Origin: Pseudeuparius sepicola
Taxonomy: Eukaryota > Arthropoda > Insecta > Coleoptera > Anthribidae
Direction of reading: 5' to 3'
Assembly: GCA_963920635.1 (NCBI GenBank)
Contig: OY987301.1
Coordinates: 58,844,560-58,908,559, forward strand
Length of the DNA: 64,000 bases
Part shown: piece after piece, positions 10,901-24,521 of the stretch
How the letters are laid out: each line of letters begins with the position of its first letter
Position numbering within the stretch: the first letter of the stretch is position 1
Translations under genes and position numbers: made by a program
The notes under the pieces: generated by a model
Seen by the model: only the letters and a program-made list of their open reading frames with translations
Told to the model about the DNA's origin: nothing
The model's database searches: none

Positions 10901-13900
10901 CACTCAGAAATTTTGTAGAAAAATTTTGAGGGCAGAATCGTTTTGTAGAACTCAATTTACGTCGCGTAGAAATTTTTTTTCGGATTATGTCAACATTTTT
11001 GAAAATTGAAAAAGTACGCTGGCCAGGCACTTAAAAATTTTTTAGAAAAATTTGGAGGCCGATATCGTGTTGTAGGACTCAATTTACGTCGCAAAGGAAT
11101 TTTCTTTTCGGAGCTTGTCAACATTTTTGAAATTTGAAGAAGTGCGCTGGCCAGGAACTTACAAATTTTTTAGAAAAATTTTGAGGGCGGAATCTGGTGT
11201 TAGAACTCAATTTACGTCGCATAGGACTTTTTTTTCAGATCATGTCAACATTTTTGAAAATTGAAAAAGTGCGCTGGCCAGGCACTTAGATATTTTTTAG
11301 AAAAATTTTGAGTGTGGAATCGTGTGGTAGAACTCAATTTACGTCGCATAGGAATTTTCTTTTCGGAGCATGTCACCATTTTTGAAAATTGAAAAAATGC
11401 GCTGGCCCGGCACTTAGAATTTTTTTAGAAAAATTTGGAGGGCGGAATCGTGTGGTAGAACTCAATTTACGTCGCATAGGAATTTTCTTTTCGAAGCATG
11501 TCAAAATTTTTGAAAATTAAAAAAGTGCGCTGGCCAGGCACTCAGAAATTTTTTAGAAAAATTTTGAGGGCAGAATCGTTTTGTAGAACTCAATTTACGT
11601 CGCGTAGGAATTTTTTTTCGGATTATGTCAACATTTTTGAAAATTGAAAAAGTAGGCTGGCCAGGCACTTAAAATTTTGAGGGCAGAATCGTTCTGTAGA
11701 ACTCAATTTACGTCGCATAGGAATTTTCTTTTCGGAGCATGTCAACATTTTTGAAAATTGAAAAGGTGCGCTGGCCAGGCACTTATAAATTTTATAGAAA
11801 AATTTTGAGGGCGGAATCGTGTTGTAGAACTAAATTTACGTCGCATAGGAATTTTCTTTTCGGAGCATGTCAACATTTTTGAAAATTAAAAAAGTGCGCT
11901 GGCCTGGAACTTAGAAATTTTTTAGAAAAATTTTGAGGGCGGAATCGTAGAACTCAATTTACGTCGCATAGGAATTTTTTTTCGGAGCATGTCAACATTT
12001 TTGAAAATTGAAAAAGTGCGCTGGCCAGGCACGTAGATATTTTTTAGAAAAATTTTGAGGGCGGAATCGTGTGGTAGAACTCAATTTACGTCGCATAGGA
12101 ATTTTCTTTTCGAAGCATGTCAAAATTTTTGAAAATTAAAAAAGTGCGCTGGCCAGGCACTCAGAAATTTTTTAGAAAAATTTTGAGGGCAGAATCGTTT
12201 TGTAGAACTCAATTTACGTCGCGTAGAAATTTTTTTTCGGATTATGTCAACATTTTTGAAAATTGAAAAAGTACGCTGGCCAGGCACTTAAAAATTTTTT
12301 AGAAAAATTTGGAGGCCGATATCGTGTTGTAGGACTCAATTTACGTCGCATAGGAATTTTCTTTTCGGAGCTTGTCAACATTTTTGAAATTTGAAGAAGT
12401 GCGCTGGCCAGGAACTTACAAATTTTTTAGAAAAATTTTGAGGGCGGAATCTGGTGTTAGAACTCAATTTACGTCGCATAGGACTGACTTTTTTTTCAGA
12501 TCATGTCAACATTTTTGAAAATTGAAAAAGTGCGCTGGCCAGGCACTTAGATATTTTTTAGAACATTTTGAGGGTGGAATCGTGTGGTAGAACTCAATTT
12601 ACGTCGCATAGGAATTTTTCTTTTCGGAGCATGTCAAAATTTTTGAAAATTAAAAAAGTGCGCTGGCCAGGCACTCAGAAATTTTTTAGAAAAATTTTGA
12701 GGGCAGAATCGTTTTGTAGAACTCAATTTACGTCGCGTAGAAATTTTTTTTCGGATTATGTCAACATTTTTGAAAATTGAAAAAGTACGCTGGCCAGGCA
12801 CTTAAAAATTTTTTAGAAAAATTTGGAGGCCGATATCGTGTTGTAGGACTCAATTTACGTCGCATAGGAATTTTCTTTTCGGAGCTTGTCAACATTTTTG
12901 AAATTTGAAGAAGTGCGCTGGCCAGGAACTTACAAATTTTTTAGAAAAATTTGGAGGGCGGAATCGTGTGGTAGAACTCAATTTACGTCGCATAGGAATT
13001 TTCTTTTCGAAGCATGTCAAAATTTTTGAAAATTAAAAAAGTGCGCTGGCCAGGAACTCAGAAATTTTTTAGAAAAATTTTGAGGGCAGAATCGTTTTGT
13101 AGAAATCAATTTACGTCGCATAGGAATTTTCTTTTCGGAGCATGTCAACATTTTTGAAAATTGAAAAGGTGCGCTGGCCAGGCACTTATAAATTTTATAG
13201 AAAAATTTTGAGGGCGGAATCGTGTTGTAGAACTCAATTTACGTCGCATAGGAATTTTCTTTTCGAAGCATGTCAACATTTTTGAAAATTGAGAAATTTT
13301 TTAGAAAAATTTTGAGGGCGGAATCGTTTGTAGAACTCAATTTACGTCGCATAGGAATTTTCTTTTTGAAGCATGTCAACATTTTTGAAAATTAAAAAAG
13401 TGCGCTGGCCAGGCACTCAAAAAGTTATTAGAAAAATTTTGAGGGCGGAATCGTTTTGTAGAACTCAATTTACGTCGCAAAGGAATTTTTTTTCGGAGCA
13501 TGTCAACATTTTTGAAAATTGAGAAATTTTTTAGAAAAATTTTGAGGGCGGAATCGTTTTGTAGAACTCAATTTACGTCGCATAGGAATTTTTTTTCGGA
13601 GCATGTCAACATTTTTGAAAAATGAGAAATTTTTTAGAAAAATTTTGAGGGCGGAATCGTTTGTAGAACTCAATTTACGTCGCAAAGTAATTTTTTTTTC
13701 GAGCATGTCAACGTTTTTGAAAATTGAAAAAGTGCGCTGGCCAGGCACTTAGAAATTTCTTAGAAAAATTTTGAGGGCGGAATCGTGTTGTAGAACTCAA
13801 TTTACGTCGCATAGGAATTTTCTTTTCGGAGCATGTCAACATTTTTGAAAATTGAAAAGGTGCGCTGGCCAGGCACTTATAAATTTTATAGAAAAATTTT

Positions 13901-14970
13901 GAGGGCGGATTCGTGTTGTAGAACTCAATTTACGTCGCGTAGGAATTTTCTTTTCGGAGCATGTCAACATATTTGAAAATTAAAAAAGTGCGCTGGCCTG
14001 GAACTTAGAAATTTTTTAGAAAAATTTTGAGGGCGGAATCGTAGAACTCAATTTACGTCGCATAGTAATTTTTTTTTCGGAGCATGTCAACATTTTTGAA
14101 AATTGAAAAAGTGCGCTGGCCAGGCACTTACATATTTTTTAGAAACATTTTTAGGGTGGAATCGTGTGGTAGAACTCAATTTACGTCGCATAGGAATTTT
14201 CTTTTCGGAGCATGTCAACATTTTTGAAAATTGAAAAAATGCGCTGGCCCGGCACTTAGAATTTTTTTAGAAAAATTTGGAGGGCAGAATCGTTTTGTAG
14301 AACTCAATTTACGTCGCGTAGGAATTTTTTTTCGGATTATGTCAACATTTTTGAAAATTGAAAAAGTACGCTGGCCAGGCACTTAAAAATTTTTTAGAAA
14401 AATTTGGAGGCCGATATCGTGTTGTAGGACTCAATTTACGTCGCATAGGAATTTTCTTTTCGGAGCTTGTCAACATTTTTGAAATTTGAAAAAGTGCGCT
14501 GGCCAGGCACTTACAAATTTTTTAGAAAAATTTGGAGCAGCGAAATCGTGTTGTAGAACTTAATTTACGTCACATAGGATTTTTTTTTCGGGGCATGTCA
14601 ACATTTTTGAAAATTGAAAAAGTGCGCTGGCCAGGCCCTCACAAATTTTTTAGAAAAATTTGGAGCAGCGAAATCGTGTTGTAGAACTCAATTTACGTCG
14701 CATAGGATTTTTTTTTCGGGGCATGTCAACATTTTTGAAAATTGAAAAAGTGCGCTGGCCAGGCCCTCACAAATTTTTTAGAAAAATTTGGAGCGACGGA
14801 ATCTTGTTGTAGAACTCAATTTACGTCGCATAGGAATTTTTTTTTCGGGGCATGTCAACTTTTTGAAAATTGAAAAAGTGCGCAGGCCAGGCACTTAGAT
14901 ATTTTTTAGAAAAATGTTGAGGGGCGGAATCGTGTGGTAGAACTCAATTTACGTAGCATAGGAATTTTTT
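7936..14970. repeat. 7,935-bp higher-order repeat, copy 2 (truncated)
   Basis: Near-identical to 1-7,035. At about 14,970 it stops matching: copy 1 goes on to the short-monomer class (TTGAGAAATTTTTT), while copy 2 goes on to CACTGGCCAGGGCAC and the second array family. So the last 0.9 kb of the unit is replaced here, which marks a family boundary. Confidence 0.92.
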
Positions 14971-16874
14971 TTTCGGAGCATGTCAACGTTTTTGAAAATT
15001 GAAAAAGTGCACTGGCCAGGGCACTTAGAAATTTCTTAGAAAAATTTTGAGGGCGGAATCGTGTTGTAGAACTCAATTTACGTCGCATAGGATTTTTTTT
15101 TCGGGGCATGTCAACATTTTTGAAAATTGAAAAAGTGCGCTGGCCAGGCCCTCACAAATTTTTTAGAAAAATTTGGAGCGACGGAATCTTGTTGTAGAAC
15201 TCAATTTACGTCGCATAGGAATTTTTTTTTCGGGGCATGTCAACTTTTTGAAAATTGAAAAAGTGCGCAGGCCAGGCACTTAGATATTTTTTAGAAAAAT
15301 GTTGAGGGCGGAATCGTGTGGTAGAACTCAATTTACGTCGCATAGGAATTTTTTTTCGGAGCATGTCAACGTTTTTGAAAATTGAAAAGGTGCGCTGGCC
15401 AGGCACCTAAACATTTTATAGAAAAATTTTGAGGGCGGAATCGTGTTGTAGAACTCAATTTACGTCGCATAGGAATTTTCTTTTCGGAGCATGTCAACAT
15501 TTTTGAAAATTGAAAAGGTGCGCTGGCCAGGCACCTATACATTTTATAGAAAAATTTTGAGGGCGGAATCGTGTTGTAGAACTCAATTTACGTCGCATAG
15601 GAATTTTTTTCGGAGCATGTCAACATTTTTGAAAATTGAAAAAGTGCGCTGGCACTTAGAAATTTCTTAGAAAAATTTTGAGGGCGGAATCGTGTTGTAG
15701 AACTCAATTTACGTCGCATAGGAATTTTTTTTGGAGCATGTCAAAGTTTTTGAAAATTGAAAAAGTGCGCTAGCCAGGCCCTCACAAATTTTTTAGAAAA
15801 ATTTGGAGCAGCGAAATCGTGTTGTAGAACTCAATTTACGTCGCATAGGATTTTTTTTTCGGGGCATGTCAACATTTTTGAAAATTGAAAAAGTGCGCTG
15901 GCCAGGCCCTCACAAATTTTTTAGAAAAATTTGGAGCAGCGAAATCGTGTTGTAGAACTCAATTTACGTCGCATAGGATTTTTTTTTCGGGGCATGTCAA
16001 CATTTTTGAAAATTGAAAAAGTGCGCTGGCCAGGCCCTCACAAATTTTTTAGAAAAATTTGGAGCGACGGAATCTTGTTGTAGAACTCAATTTACGTCGC
16101 ATAGGAATTTTCTTTTTGAAGCATGTCAAAATTTTTGAAAATTAAAAAAGTGCGCTGGCCAGGCACTCAAAAAGTTTTTAGAAAAATTTTGAGGGCGGAA
16201 TCGTTTTGTAGAACTCAATTTACGTCGCAAAGGAATTTTTTTTTCGGAGCATGTCAACATTTTTGAAAATTGAGAAATTTTTTAGAAAAATTTTGAGGGC
16301 GGAATCGTTTTGTAGAACTCAATTTACGTCGCATAGGAATTTTTTTTCGGAGCATGTCAACATTTTTGAAAATTGAGAAATTTTTTAGAAAAATTTTGAG
16401 GGCGGAATCGTTTGTTGAACTCAATTTACGTCGCATAGTAATTTTTTTTTCCGAGCATGTCAACGTTTTTGAAAATTGAAAAAGTGCGCTGGCCAGGCAC
16501 TCACAAATTTTTTAGAAAAATTTGGAGCGACGGAATCTTGTTGTAGAACTCAATTTACGTCGCATAGGAATTTTTTTTTCGGGGCATGTCAACTTTTTGA
16601 AAATTGAAAAAGTGCGCAGGCCAGGCACTTAGATATTTTTTAGAAAAATGTTGAGGGCGGAATCGTGTGGTAGAACTCAATTTACGTCGCATAGGAATTT
16701 TTTTTCGGAGCATGTCAACGTTTTTGAAAATTGAAAAGGTGCGCTGGCCAGGCACCTATACATTTTATAGAAAAATTTTGAGGGCGGAATCGTGTTGTAG
16801 AACTCAATTTACGTCGCATAGGAATTTTTTTCGGAGCATGTCAACATTTTTGAAAATTGAAAAAGTGCGCTGGC
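14971..16874. repeat. Second-family monomers (GCAGCG/GCGACG/GTTGAGG)
   Basis: Full-length monomers with CCAGGGCAC, CCTCAC, GCGACGG, GCAGGCC, ATGTTGAGG, CACCTATAC and CTGGCACTT variants, plus two short box-minus monomers near 16.26-16.46 kb. The stretch around 14,625-15,400 matches 17,246-18,021 at offset 2,621. The stretch 15,740-16,874 matches 18,600-19,734 at offset 2,860, so it is the tail of an earlier 2,860-bp HOR copy. Confidence 0.85.
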
Positions 16875-17380
16875 ACTTAGAAATTTCTTAGAAAAATTTT
16901 GAGGGCGGAATCGTGTTGTAGAACTCAATTTACGTCGCATAGGAATTTTTTTTGGAGCATGTCAAAGTTTTTGAAAATTGAAAAAGTGCGCTAGCCAGGC
17001 CCTCACAAATTTTTTAGAAAAATTTGGAGCAGCGAAATCGTGTTGTAGAACTCAATTTACGTCGCATAGGATTTTTTTTTCGGGGCATGTCAACATTTTT
17101 GAAAATTGAAAAAGTGCGCTGGCCAGGCCCTCACAAATTTTTTAGAAAAATTTGGAGCGACGGAATCTTGTTGTAGAACTCAATTTACGTCGCATAGGAT
17201 TTTTTTTTCGGGGCATGTCAACATTTTTGAAAATTGAAAAAAGTGCGCTGGCCAGGCCCTCACAAATTTTTTAGAAAAATTTGGAGCAGCGAAATCGTGT
17301 TGTAGAACTCAATTTACGTCGCATAGGATTTTTTTTTCGGGGCATGTCAACATTTTTGAAAATTGAAAAAGTGCGCTGGC
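16875..17380. repeat. 506-bp segment P of the 2,860-bp HOR
   Basis: Four monomers running from the CTGGCACTT variant through CTAGCCAGG and GGAGCAGCG monomers. They are present here and at 22,089-22,594 but absent between the two intervening Q units. Its length equals the difference between the two observed offsets (2,860 minus 2,354), so the middle copy lost exactly this segment. The copies share a rare six-A run (GAAAAAAGTG) near 17,240 and 22,454. Confidence 0.88.
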
Positions 17381-19734
17381 CAGGCCCTCACAAATTTTTT
17401 AGAAAAATTTGGAGCGACGGAATCTTGTTGTAGAACTCAATTTACGTCGCATAGGAATTTTTTTTTCGGGGCATGTCAACTTTTTGAAAATTGAAAAAGT
17501 GCGCAGGCCAGGCACTTAGATATTTTTTAGAAAAATGTTGAGGGGCGGAATCGTGTGGTAGAACTCAATTTACGTAGCATAGGAATTTTTTTTTCGGAGC
17601 ATGTCAACGTTTTTGAAAATTGAAAAAGTGCACTGGCCAGGGCACTTAGAAATTTCTTAGAAAAATTTTGAGGGCGGAATCGTGTTGTAGAACTCAATTT
17701 ACGTCGCATAGGATTTTTTTTTCGGGGCATGTCAACATTTTTGAAAATTGAAAAAGTGCGCTGGCCAGGCCCTCACAAATTTTTTAGAAAAATTTGGAGC
17801 GACGGAATCTTGTTGTAGAACTCAATTTACGTCGCATAGGATTTTTTTTTTCGGGGCATGTCAACTTTTTGAAAATTGAAAAAGTGCGCAGGCCAGGCAC
17901 TTAGATATTTTTTAGAAAAATGTTGAGGGCGGAATCGTGTGGTAGAACTCAATTTACGTCGCATAGGAATTTTTTTTCGGAGCATGTCAACGTTTTTGAA
18001 AATTGAAAAGGTGCGCTGGCCAGGCACCTATACATTTTATAGAAAAATTTTGAGGGCGGAATCGTGTTGTAGAACTCAATTTACGTCGCATAGGAATTTT
18101 CTTTTCGGAGCATGTCAACTTTTTGAAAATTGAAAAGGTGCGCTGGCCAGGCACCTATACATTTTATAGAAAAATTTTGAGGGCGGAATCGTGTTGTAGA
18201 ACTCAATTTACGTCGCATAGGATTTTTTTTTCGGGGCATGTCAACATTTTTGAAAATTGAAAAAGTGCGCTGGCCAGGCCCTCACAAATTTTTTAGAAAA
18301 ATTTGGAGCGACGGAATCTTGTTGTAGAACTCAATTTACGTCGCATAGGAATTTTCTTTTTGAAGCATGTCAAAATTTTTGAAAATTAAAAAAGTGCGCT
18401 GGCCAGGCACTCAAAAAGTTTTTAGAAAAATTTTGAGGGCGGAATCGTTTTGTAGAACTCAATTTACGTCGCAAAGGAATTTTTTTTTCGGAGCATGTCA
18501 ACATTTTTGAAAATTGAGAAATTTTTTAGAAAAATTTTGAGGGCGGAATCGTTTTGTAGAACTCAATTTACGTCGCATAGGAATTTTTTTTCGGAGCATG
18601 TCAACATTTTTGAAAATTGAAAAAGTGCGCTGGCCAGGCCCTCACAAATTTTTTAGAAAAATTTGGAGCAGCGAAATCGTGTTGTAGAACTCAATTTACG
18701 TCGCATAGGATTTTTTTTTCGGGGCATGTCAACATTTTTGAAAATTGAAAAAGTGCGCTGGCCAGGCCCTCACAAATTTTTTAGAAAAATTTGAAGCAGC
18801 GAAATCGTGTTGTAGAACTCAATTTACGTCGCATAGGATTTTTTTTTCGGGGCATGTCAACATTTTTGAAAATTGAAAAAGTGCGCTGGCCAGGCCCTCA
18901 CAAATTTTTTAGAAAAATTTGGAGCGACGGAATCTTGTTGTAGAACTCAATTTACGTCGCATAGGAATTTTCTTTTTGAAGCATGTCAAAATTTTTGAAA
19001 ATTAAAAAAGTGCGCTGGCCAGGCACTCAAAAAGTTTTTAGAAAAATTTTGAGGGCGGAATCGTTTTGTAGAACTCAATTTACGTCGCAAAGGAATTTTT
19101 TTTTCGGAGCATGTCAACATTTTTGAAAATTGAGAAATTTTTTAGAAAAATTTTGAGGGCGGAATCGTTTTGTAGAACTCAATTTACGTCGCATAGGAAT
19201 TTTTTTTCGGAGCATGTCAACATTTTTGAAAATTGAGAAATTTTTTAGAAAAATTTTGAGGGCGGAATCGTTTGTTGAACTCAATTTACGTCGCATAGTA
19301 ATTTTTTTTTCCGAGCATGTCAACGTTTTTGAAAATTGAAAAAGTGCGCTGGCCAGGCACTCACAAATTTTTTAGAAAAATTTGGAGCGACGGAATCTTG
19401 TTGTAGAACTCAATTTACGTCGCATAGGAATTTTTTTTTCGGGGCATGTCAACTTTTTGAAAATTGAAAAAGTGCGCAGGCCAGGCACTTAGATATTTTT
19501 TAGAAAAATGTTGAGGGCGGAATCGTGTGGTAGAACTCAATTTACGTCGCATAGGAATTTTTTTTCGGAGCATGTCAACGTTTTTGAAAATTGAAAAGGT
19601 GCGCTGGCCAGGCACCTATACATTTTATAGAAAAATTTTGAGGGCGGAATCGTGTTGTAGAACTCAATTTACGTCGCATAGGAATTTTTTTCGGAGCATG
19701 TCAACATTTTTGAAAATTGAAAAAGTGCGCTGGC
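17381..19734. repeat. 2,354-bp HOR unit Q, copy 1
   Basis: Directly adjacent to an identical-order copy at 19,735-22,088 (constant offset 2,354). Contents in order: GCGACG, ACGTAGC marker (17,574), CCAGGGCAC, GCGACG, GTTGAGG, CACCTATAC, GAAGC/CAAAATTTT, CAAAAAGTTTTTAG, short monomers, two GCAGCG monomers, GCGACG, short monomers and a CACCTATAC monomer. One private base (TTTGAAGCAGC near 18,793) separates it from its copies. Confidence 0.9.
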
Positions 19735-22088
19735 CAGGCCCTCACAAATTTTTTAGAAAAATTTGGAGCGACGGAATCTTGTTGTAGAACTCAATTTACG
19801 TCGCATAGGAATTTTTTTTTCGGGGCATGTCAACTTTTTGAAAATTGAAAAAGTGCGCAGGCCAGGCACTTAGATATTTTTTAGAAAAATGTTGAGGGGC
19901 GGAATCGTGTGGTAGAACTCAATTTACGTAGCATAGGAATTTTTTTTTCGGAGCATGTCAACGTTTTTGAAAATTGAAAAAGTGCACTGGCCAGGGCACT
20001 TAGAAATTTCTTAGAAAAATTTTGAGGGCGGAATCGTGTTGTAGAACTCAATTTACGTCGCATAGGATTTTTTTTTCGGGGCATGTCAACATTTTTGAAA
20101 ATTGAAAAAGTGCGCTGGCCAGGCCCTCACAAATTTTTTAGAAAAATTTGGAGCGACGGAATCTTGTTGTAGAACTCAATTTACGTCGCATAGGATTTTT
20201 TTTTTCGGGGCATGTCAACTTTTTGAAAATTGAAAAAGTGCGCAGGCCAGGCACTTAGATATTTTTTAGAAAAATGTTGAGGGCGGAATCGTGTGGTAGA
20301 ACTCAATTTACGTCGCATAGGAATTTTTTTTCGGAGCATGTCAACGTTTTTGAAAATTGAAAAGGTGCGCTGGCCAGGCACCTATACATTTTATAGAAAA
20401 ATTTTGAGGGCGGAATCGTGTTGTAGAACTCAATTTACGTCGCATAGGAATTTTCTTTTCGGAGCATGTCAACTTTTTGAAAATTGAAAAGGTGCGCTGG
20501 CCAGGCACCTATACATTTTATAGAAAAATTTTGAGGGCGGAATCGTGTTGTAGAACTCAATTTACGTCGCATAGGATTTTTTTTTCGGGGCATGTCAACA
20601 TTTTTGAAAATTGAAAAAGTGCGCTGGCCAGGCCCTCACAAATTTTTTAGAAAAATTTGGAGCGACGGAATCTTGTTGTAGAACTCAATTTACGTCGCAT
20701 AGGAATTTTCTTTTTGAAGCATGTCAAAATTTTTGAAAATTAAAAAAGTGCGCTGGCCAGGCACTCAAAAAGTTTTTAGAAAAATTTTGAGGGCGGAATC
20801 GTTTTGTAGAACTCAATTTACGTCGCAAAGGAATTTTTTTTTCGGAGCATGTCAACATTTTTGAAAATTGAGAAATTTTTTAGAAAAATTTTGAGGGCGG
20901 AATCGTTTTGTAGAACTCAATTTACGTCGCATAGGAATTTTTTTTCGGAGCATGTCAACATTTTTGAAAATTGAAAAAGTGCGCTGGCCAGGCCCTCACA
21001 AATTTTTTAGAAAAATTTGGAGCAGCGAAATCGTGTTGTAGAACTCAATTTACGTCGCATAGGATTTTTTTTTCGGGGCATGTCAACATTTTTGAAAATT
21101 GAAAAAGTGCGCTGGCCAGGCCCTCACAAATTTTTTAGAAAAATTTGGAGCAGCGAAATCGTGTTGTAGAACTCAATTTACGTCGCATAGGATTTTTTTT
21201 TCGGGGCATGTCAACATTTTTGAAAATTGAAAAAGTGCGCTGGCCAGGCCCTCACAAATTTTTTAGAAAAATTTGGAGCGACGGAATCTTGTTGTAGAAC
21301 TCAATTTACGTCGCATAGGAATTTTCTTTTTGAAGCATGTCAAAATTTTTGAAAATTAAAAAAGTGCGCTGGCCAGGCACTCAAAAAGTTTTTAGAAAAA
21401 TTTTGAGGGCGGAATCGTTTTGTAGAACTCAATTTACGTCGCAAAGGAATTTTTTTTTCGGAGCATGTCAACATTTTTGAAAATTGAGAAATTTTTTAGA
21501 AAAATTTTGAGGGCGGAATCGTTTTGTAGAACTCAATTTACGTCGCATAGGAATTTTTTTTCGGAGCATGTCAACATTTTTGAAAATTGAGAAATTTTTT
21601 AGAAAAATTTTGAGGGCGGAATCGTTTGTTGAACTCAATTTACGTCGCATAGTAATTTTTTTTTCCGAGCATGTCAACGTTTTTGAAAATTGAAAAAGTG
21701 CGCTGGCCAGGCACTCACAAATTTTTTAGAAAAATTTGGAGCGACGGAATCTTGTTGTAGAACTCAATTTACGTCGCATAGGAATTTTTTTTTCGGGGCA
21801 TGTCAACTTTTTGAAAATTGAAAAAGTGCGCAGGCCAGGCACTTAGATATTTTTTAGAAAAATGTTGAGGGCGGAATCGTGTGGTAGAACTCAATTTACG
21901 TCGCATAGGAATTTTTTTTCGGAGCATGTCAACGTTTTTGAAAATTGAAAAGGTGCGCTGGCCAGGCACCTATACATTTTATAGAAAAATTTTGAGGGCG
22001 GAATCGTGTTGTAGAACTCAATTTACGTCGCATAGGAATTTTTTTCGGAGCATGTCAACATTTTTGAAAATTGAAAAAGTGCGCTGGC
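19735..22088. repeat. 2,354-bp HOR unit Q, copy 2
   Basis: A tandem partner of the previous unit, with the same variant order and its ACGTAGC marker at 19,928. It ends at the CTGGC|ACTT switch, where segment P resumes. Confidence 0.9.
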
Positions 22089-22594
22089 ACTTAGAAATTT
22101 CTTAGAAAAATTTTGAGGGCGGAATCGTGTTGTAGAACTCAATTTACGTCGCATAGGAATTTTTTTTGGAGCATGTCAAAGTTTTTGAAAATTGAAAAAG
22201 TGCGCTAGCCAGGCCCTCACAAATTTTTTAGAAAAATTTGGAGCAGCGAAATCGTGTTGTAGAACTCAATTTACGTCGCATAGGATTTTTTTTTCGGGGC
22301 ATGTCAACATTTTTGAAAATTGAAAAAGTGCGCTGGCCAGGCCCTCACAAATTTTTTAGAAAAATTTGGAGCGACGGAATCTTGTTGTAGAACTCAATTT
22401 ACGTCGCATAGGATTTTTTTTTCGGGGCATGTCAACATTTTTGAAAATTGAAAAAAGTGCGCTGGCCAGGCCCTCACAAATTTTTTAGAAAAATTTGGAG
22501 CAGCGAAATCGTGTTGTAGAACTCAATTTACGTCGCATAGGATTTTTTTTTCGGGGCATGTCAACATTTTTGAAAATTGAAAAAGTGCGCTGGC
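22089..22594. repeat. 506-bp segment P, second occurrence
   Basis: Matches 16,875-17,380 at offset 5,214 (2,860 plus 2,354), including the six-A run. A partial third Q unit follows from 22,595 and stops matching at about 23,433, where CATAGTAATTTTC replaces CATAGGATTTTT. Confidence 0.88.
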
Positions 22595-24487
22595 CAGGCC
22601 CTCACAAATTTTTTAGAAAAATTTGGAGCGACGGAATCTTGTTGTAGAACTCAATTTACGTCGCATAGGAATTTTTTTTTCGGGGCATGTCAACTTTTTG
22701 AAAATTGAAAAAGTGCGCAGGCCAGGCACTTAGATATTTTTTAGAAAAATGTTGAGGGGCGGAATCGTGTGGTAGAACTCAATTTACGTAGCATAGGAAT
22801 TTTTTTTTCGGAGCATGTCAACGTTTTTGAAAATTGAAAAAGTGCACTGGCCAGGGCACTTAGAAATTTCTTAGAAAAATTTTGAGGGCGGAATCGTGTT
22901 GTAGAACTCAATTTACGTCGCATAGGATTTTTTTTTCGGGGCATGTCAACATTTTTGAAAATTGAAAAAGTGCGCTGGCCAGGCCCTCACAAATTTTTTA
23001 GAAAAATTTGGAGCGACGGAATCTTGTTGTAGAACTCAATTTACGTCGCATAGGATTTTTTTTTTCGGGGCATGTCAACTTTTTGAAAATTGAAAAAGTG
23101 CGCAGGCCAGGCACTTAGATATTTTTTAGAAAAATGTTGAGGGCGGAATCGTGTGGTAGAACTCAATTTACGTCGCATAGGAATTTTTTTTCGGAGCATG
23201 TCAACGTTTTTGAAAATTGAAAAGGTGCGCTGGCCAGGCACCTATACATTTTATAGAAAAATTTTGAGGGCGGAATCGTGTTGTAGAACTCAATTTACGT
23301 CGCATAGGAATTTTCTTTTCGGAGCATGTCAACTTTTTGAAAATTGAAAAGGTGCGCTGGCCAGGCACCTATACATTTTATAGAAAAATTTTGAGGGCGG
23401 AATCGTGTTGTAGAACTCAATTTACGTCGCATAGTAATTTTCTTTTCGGAGCATGTCAACATATTTGAAAATTAAAAAAGTGCGCTGGCCTGGAACTTAG
23501 AAATTTTTTAGAAAAATTTTGAGGGCGGAATCGTGTGGTAGAACTCAATTTACGTCGCATAGGAATTTTCTTTTCGGAGAATGTCAACATTTTTGAAAAT
23601 TAAAAAAGTGCGCTGGCCAGGAACTTAGATATTTTTTAGAAAAATTTTGAGGGCGGAATCGTGTGGTAGAACTCAATTTACGTCGCATAGGAATTTTGAG
23701 GGCGGAATCGTTTTGTAGAACTCAGTTTACGTCGCAAAGGAATTTTTTTTCGGAGCATGTCAACATTTTTGAATATTGAGAAATTTTTTAGAAAAATTTT
23801 GAGGGCGGAATCGTTTGTAGAACTCAATTTACGTCGCATAGGAATTTTCTTTTTGAAGCATGTCAAAATTTTTGAAAATTAAAAAAGTGCGCTGGCCAGG
23901 CACTCAAAAAGTTTTTAGAAAAATTTTGAGGGCGGAATCGTTTTGTAGAACTCAATTTACGTCGCAAAGGAATTTTTTTTTCGGAGCATGTCAACATTTT
24001 TGAAAATTGAGAAATTTTTTAGAAAAATTTTGAGGGCGGAATCGTTTTGTAGAACTCAATTTACGTCGCATAGGAATTTTTTTTCGGAGCATGTCAACAT
24101 TTTTGAAAATTGAGAAATTTTTTAGAAAAATTTTGAGGGCGGAATCGTTTGTTGAACTCAATTTACGTCGCATAGTAATTTTTTTTTCCGAGCATGTCAA
24201 CGTTTTTGAAAATTGAAAAAGTGCGCTGGCCAGGCACTTAGAAATTTCTTAGAAAAATTTTGAGGGCGGAATTGTGTTGTAGAACTCAATTTACGTCGCA
24301 TAGGAATTTTCTTTTCGGAGCATGTCAACATTTTTGAAAATTGAAAAGGTGCGCTGGCCAGGCACTTATAAATTTTATAGAAAAATTTTGAGGGCGGAAT
24401 CGTGTTGTAGAACTCAATTTACGTCGCATAGTATTTTTTTTTTCGGAGCATGTCAACATTTTTGAAAATTGAAAAAGTGCGCTGGCA
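22508..24487. repeat. 2.0-kb tandem repeat H, copy 1
   Basis: Repeats at 24,522-26,502 with an offset drifting from 2,014 to 2,016 through T-run length changes. It includes the third partial Q unit, CATAGTAATTTTC/CATATTTG monomers, a shortened monomer joining GGAATTTT directly to GAGGGCGG (about 23,690), TTGAATATTGAG short monomers and GTTTGTTGAAC monomers. Confidence 0.88.
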
Positions 24488-24521
24488 CTTAGAAATTTCT
24501 TAGAAAAATTTTGAGGGCGGA

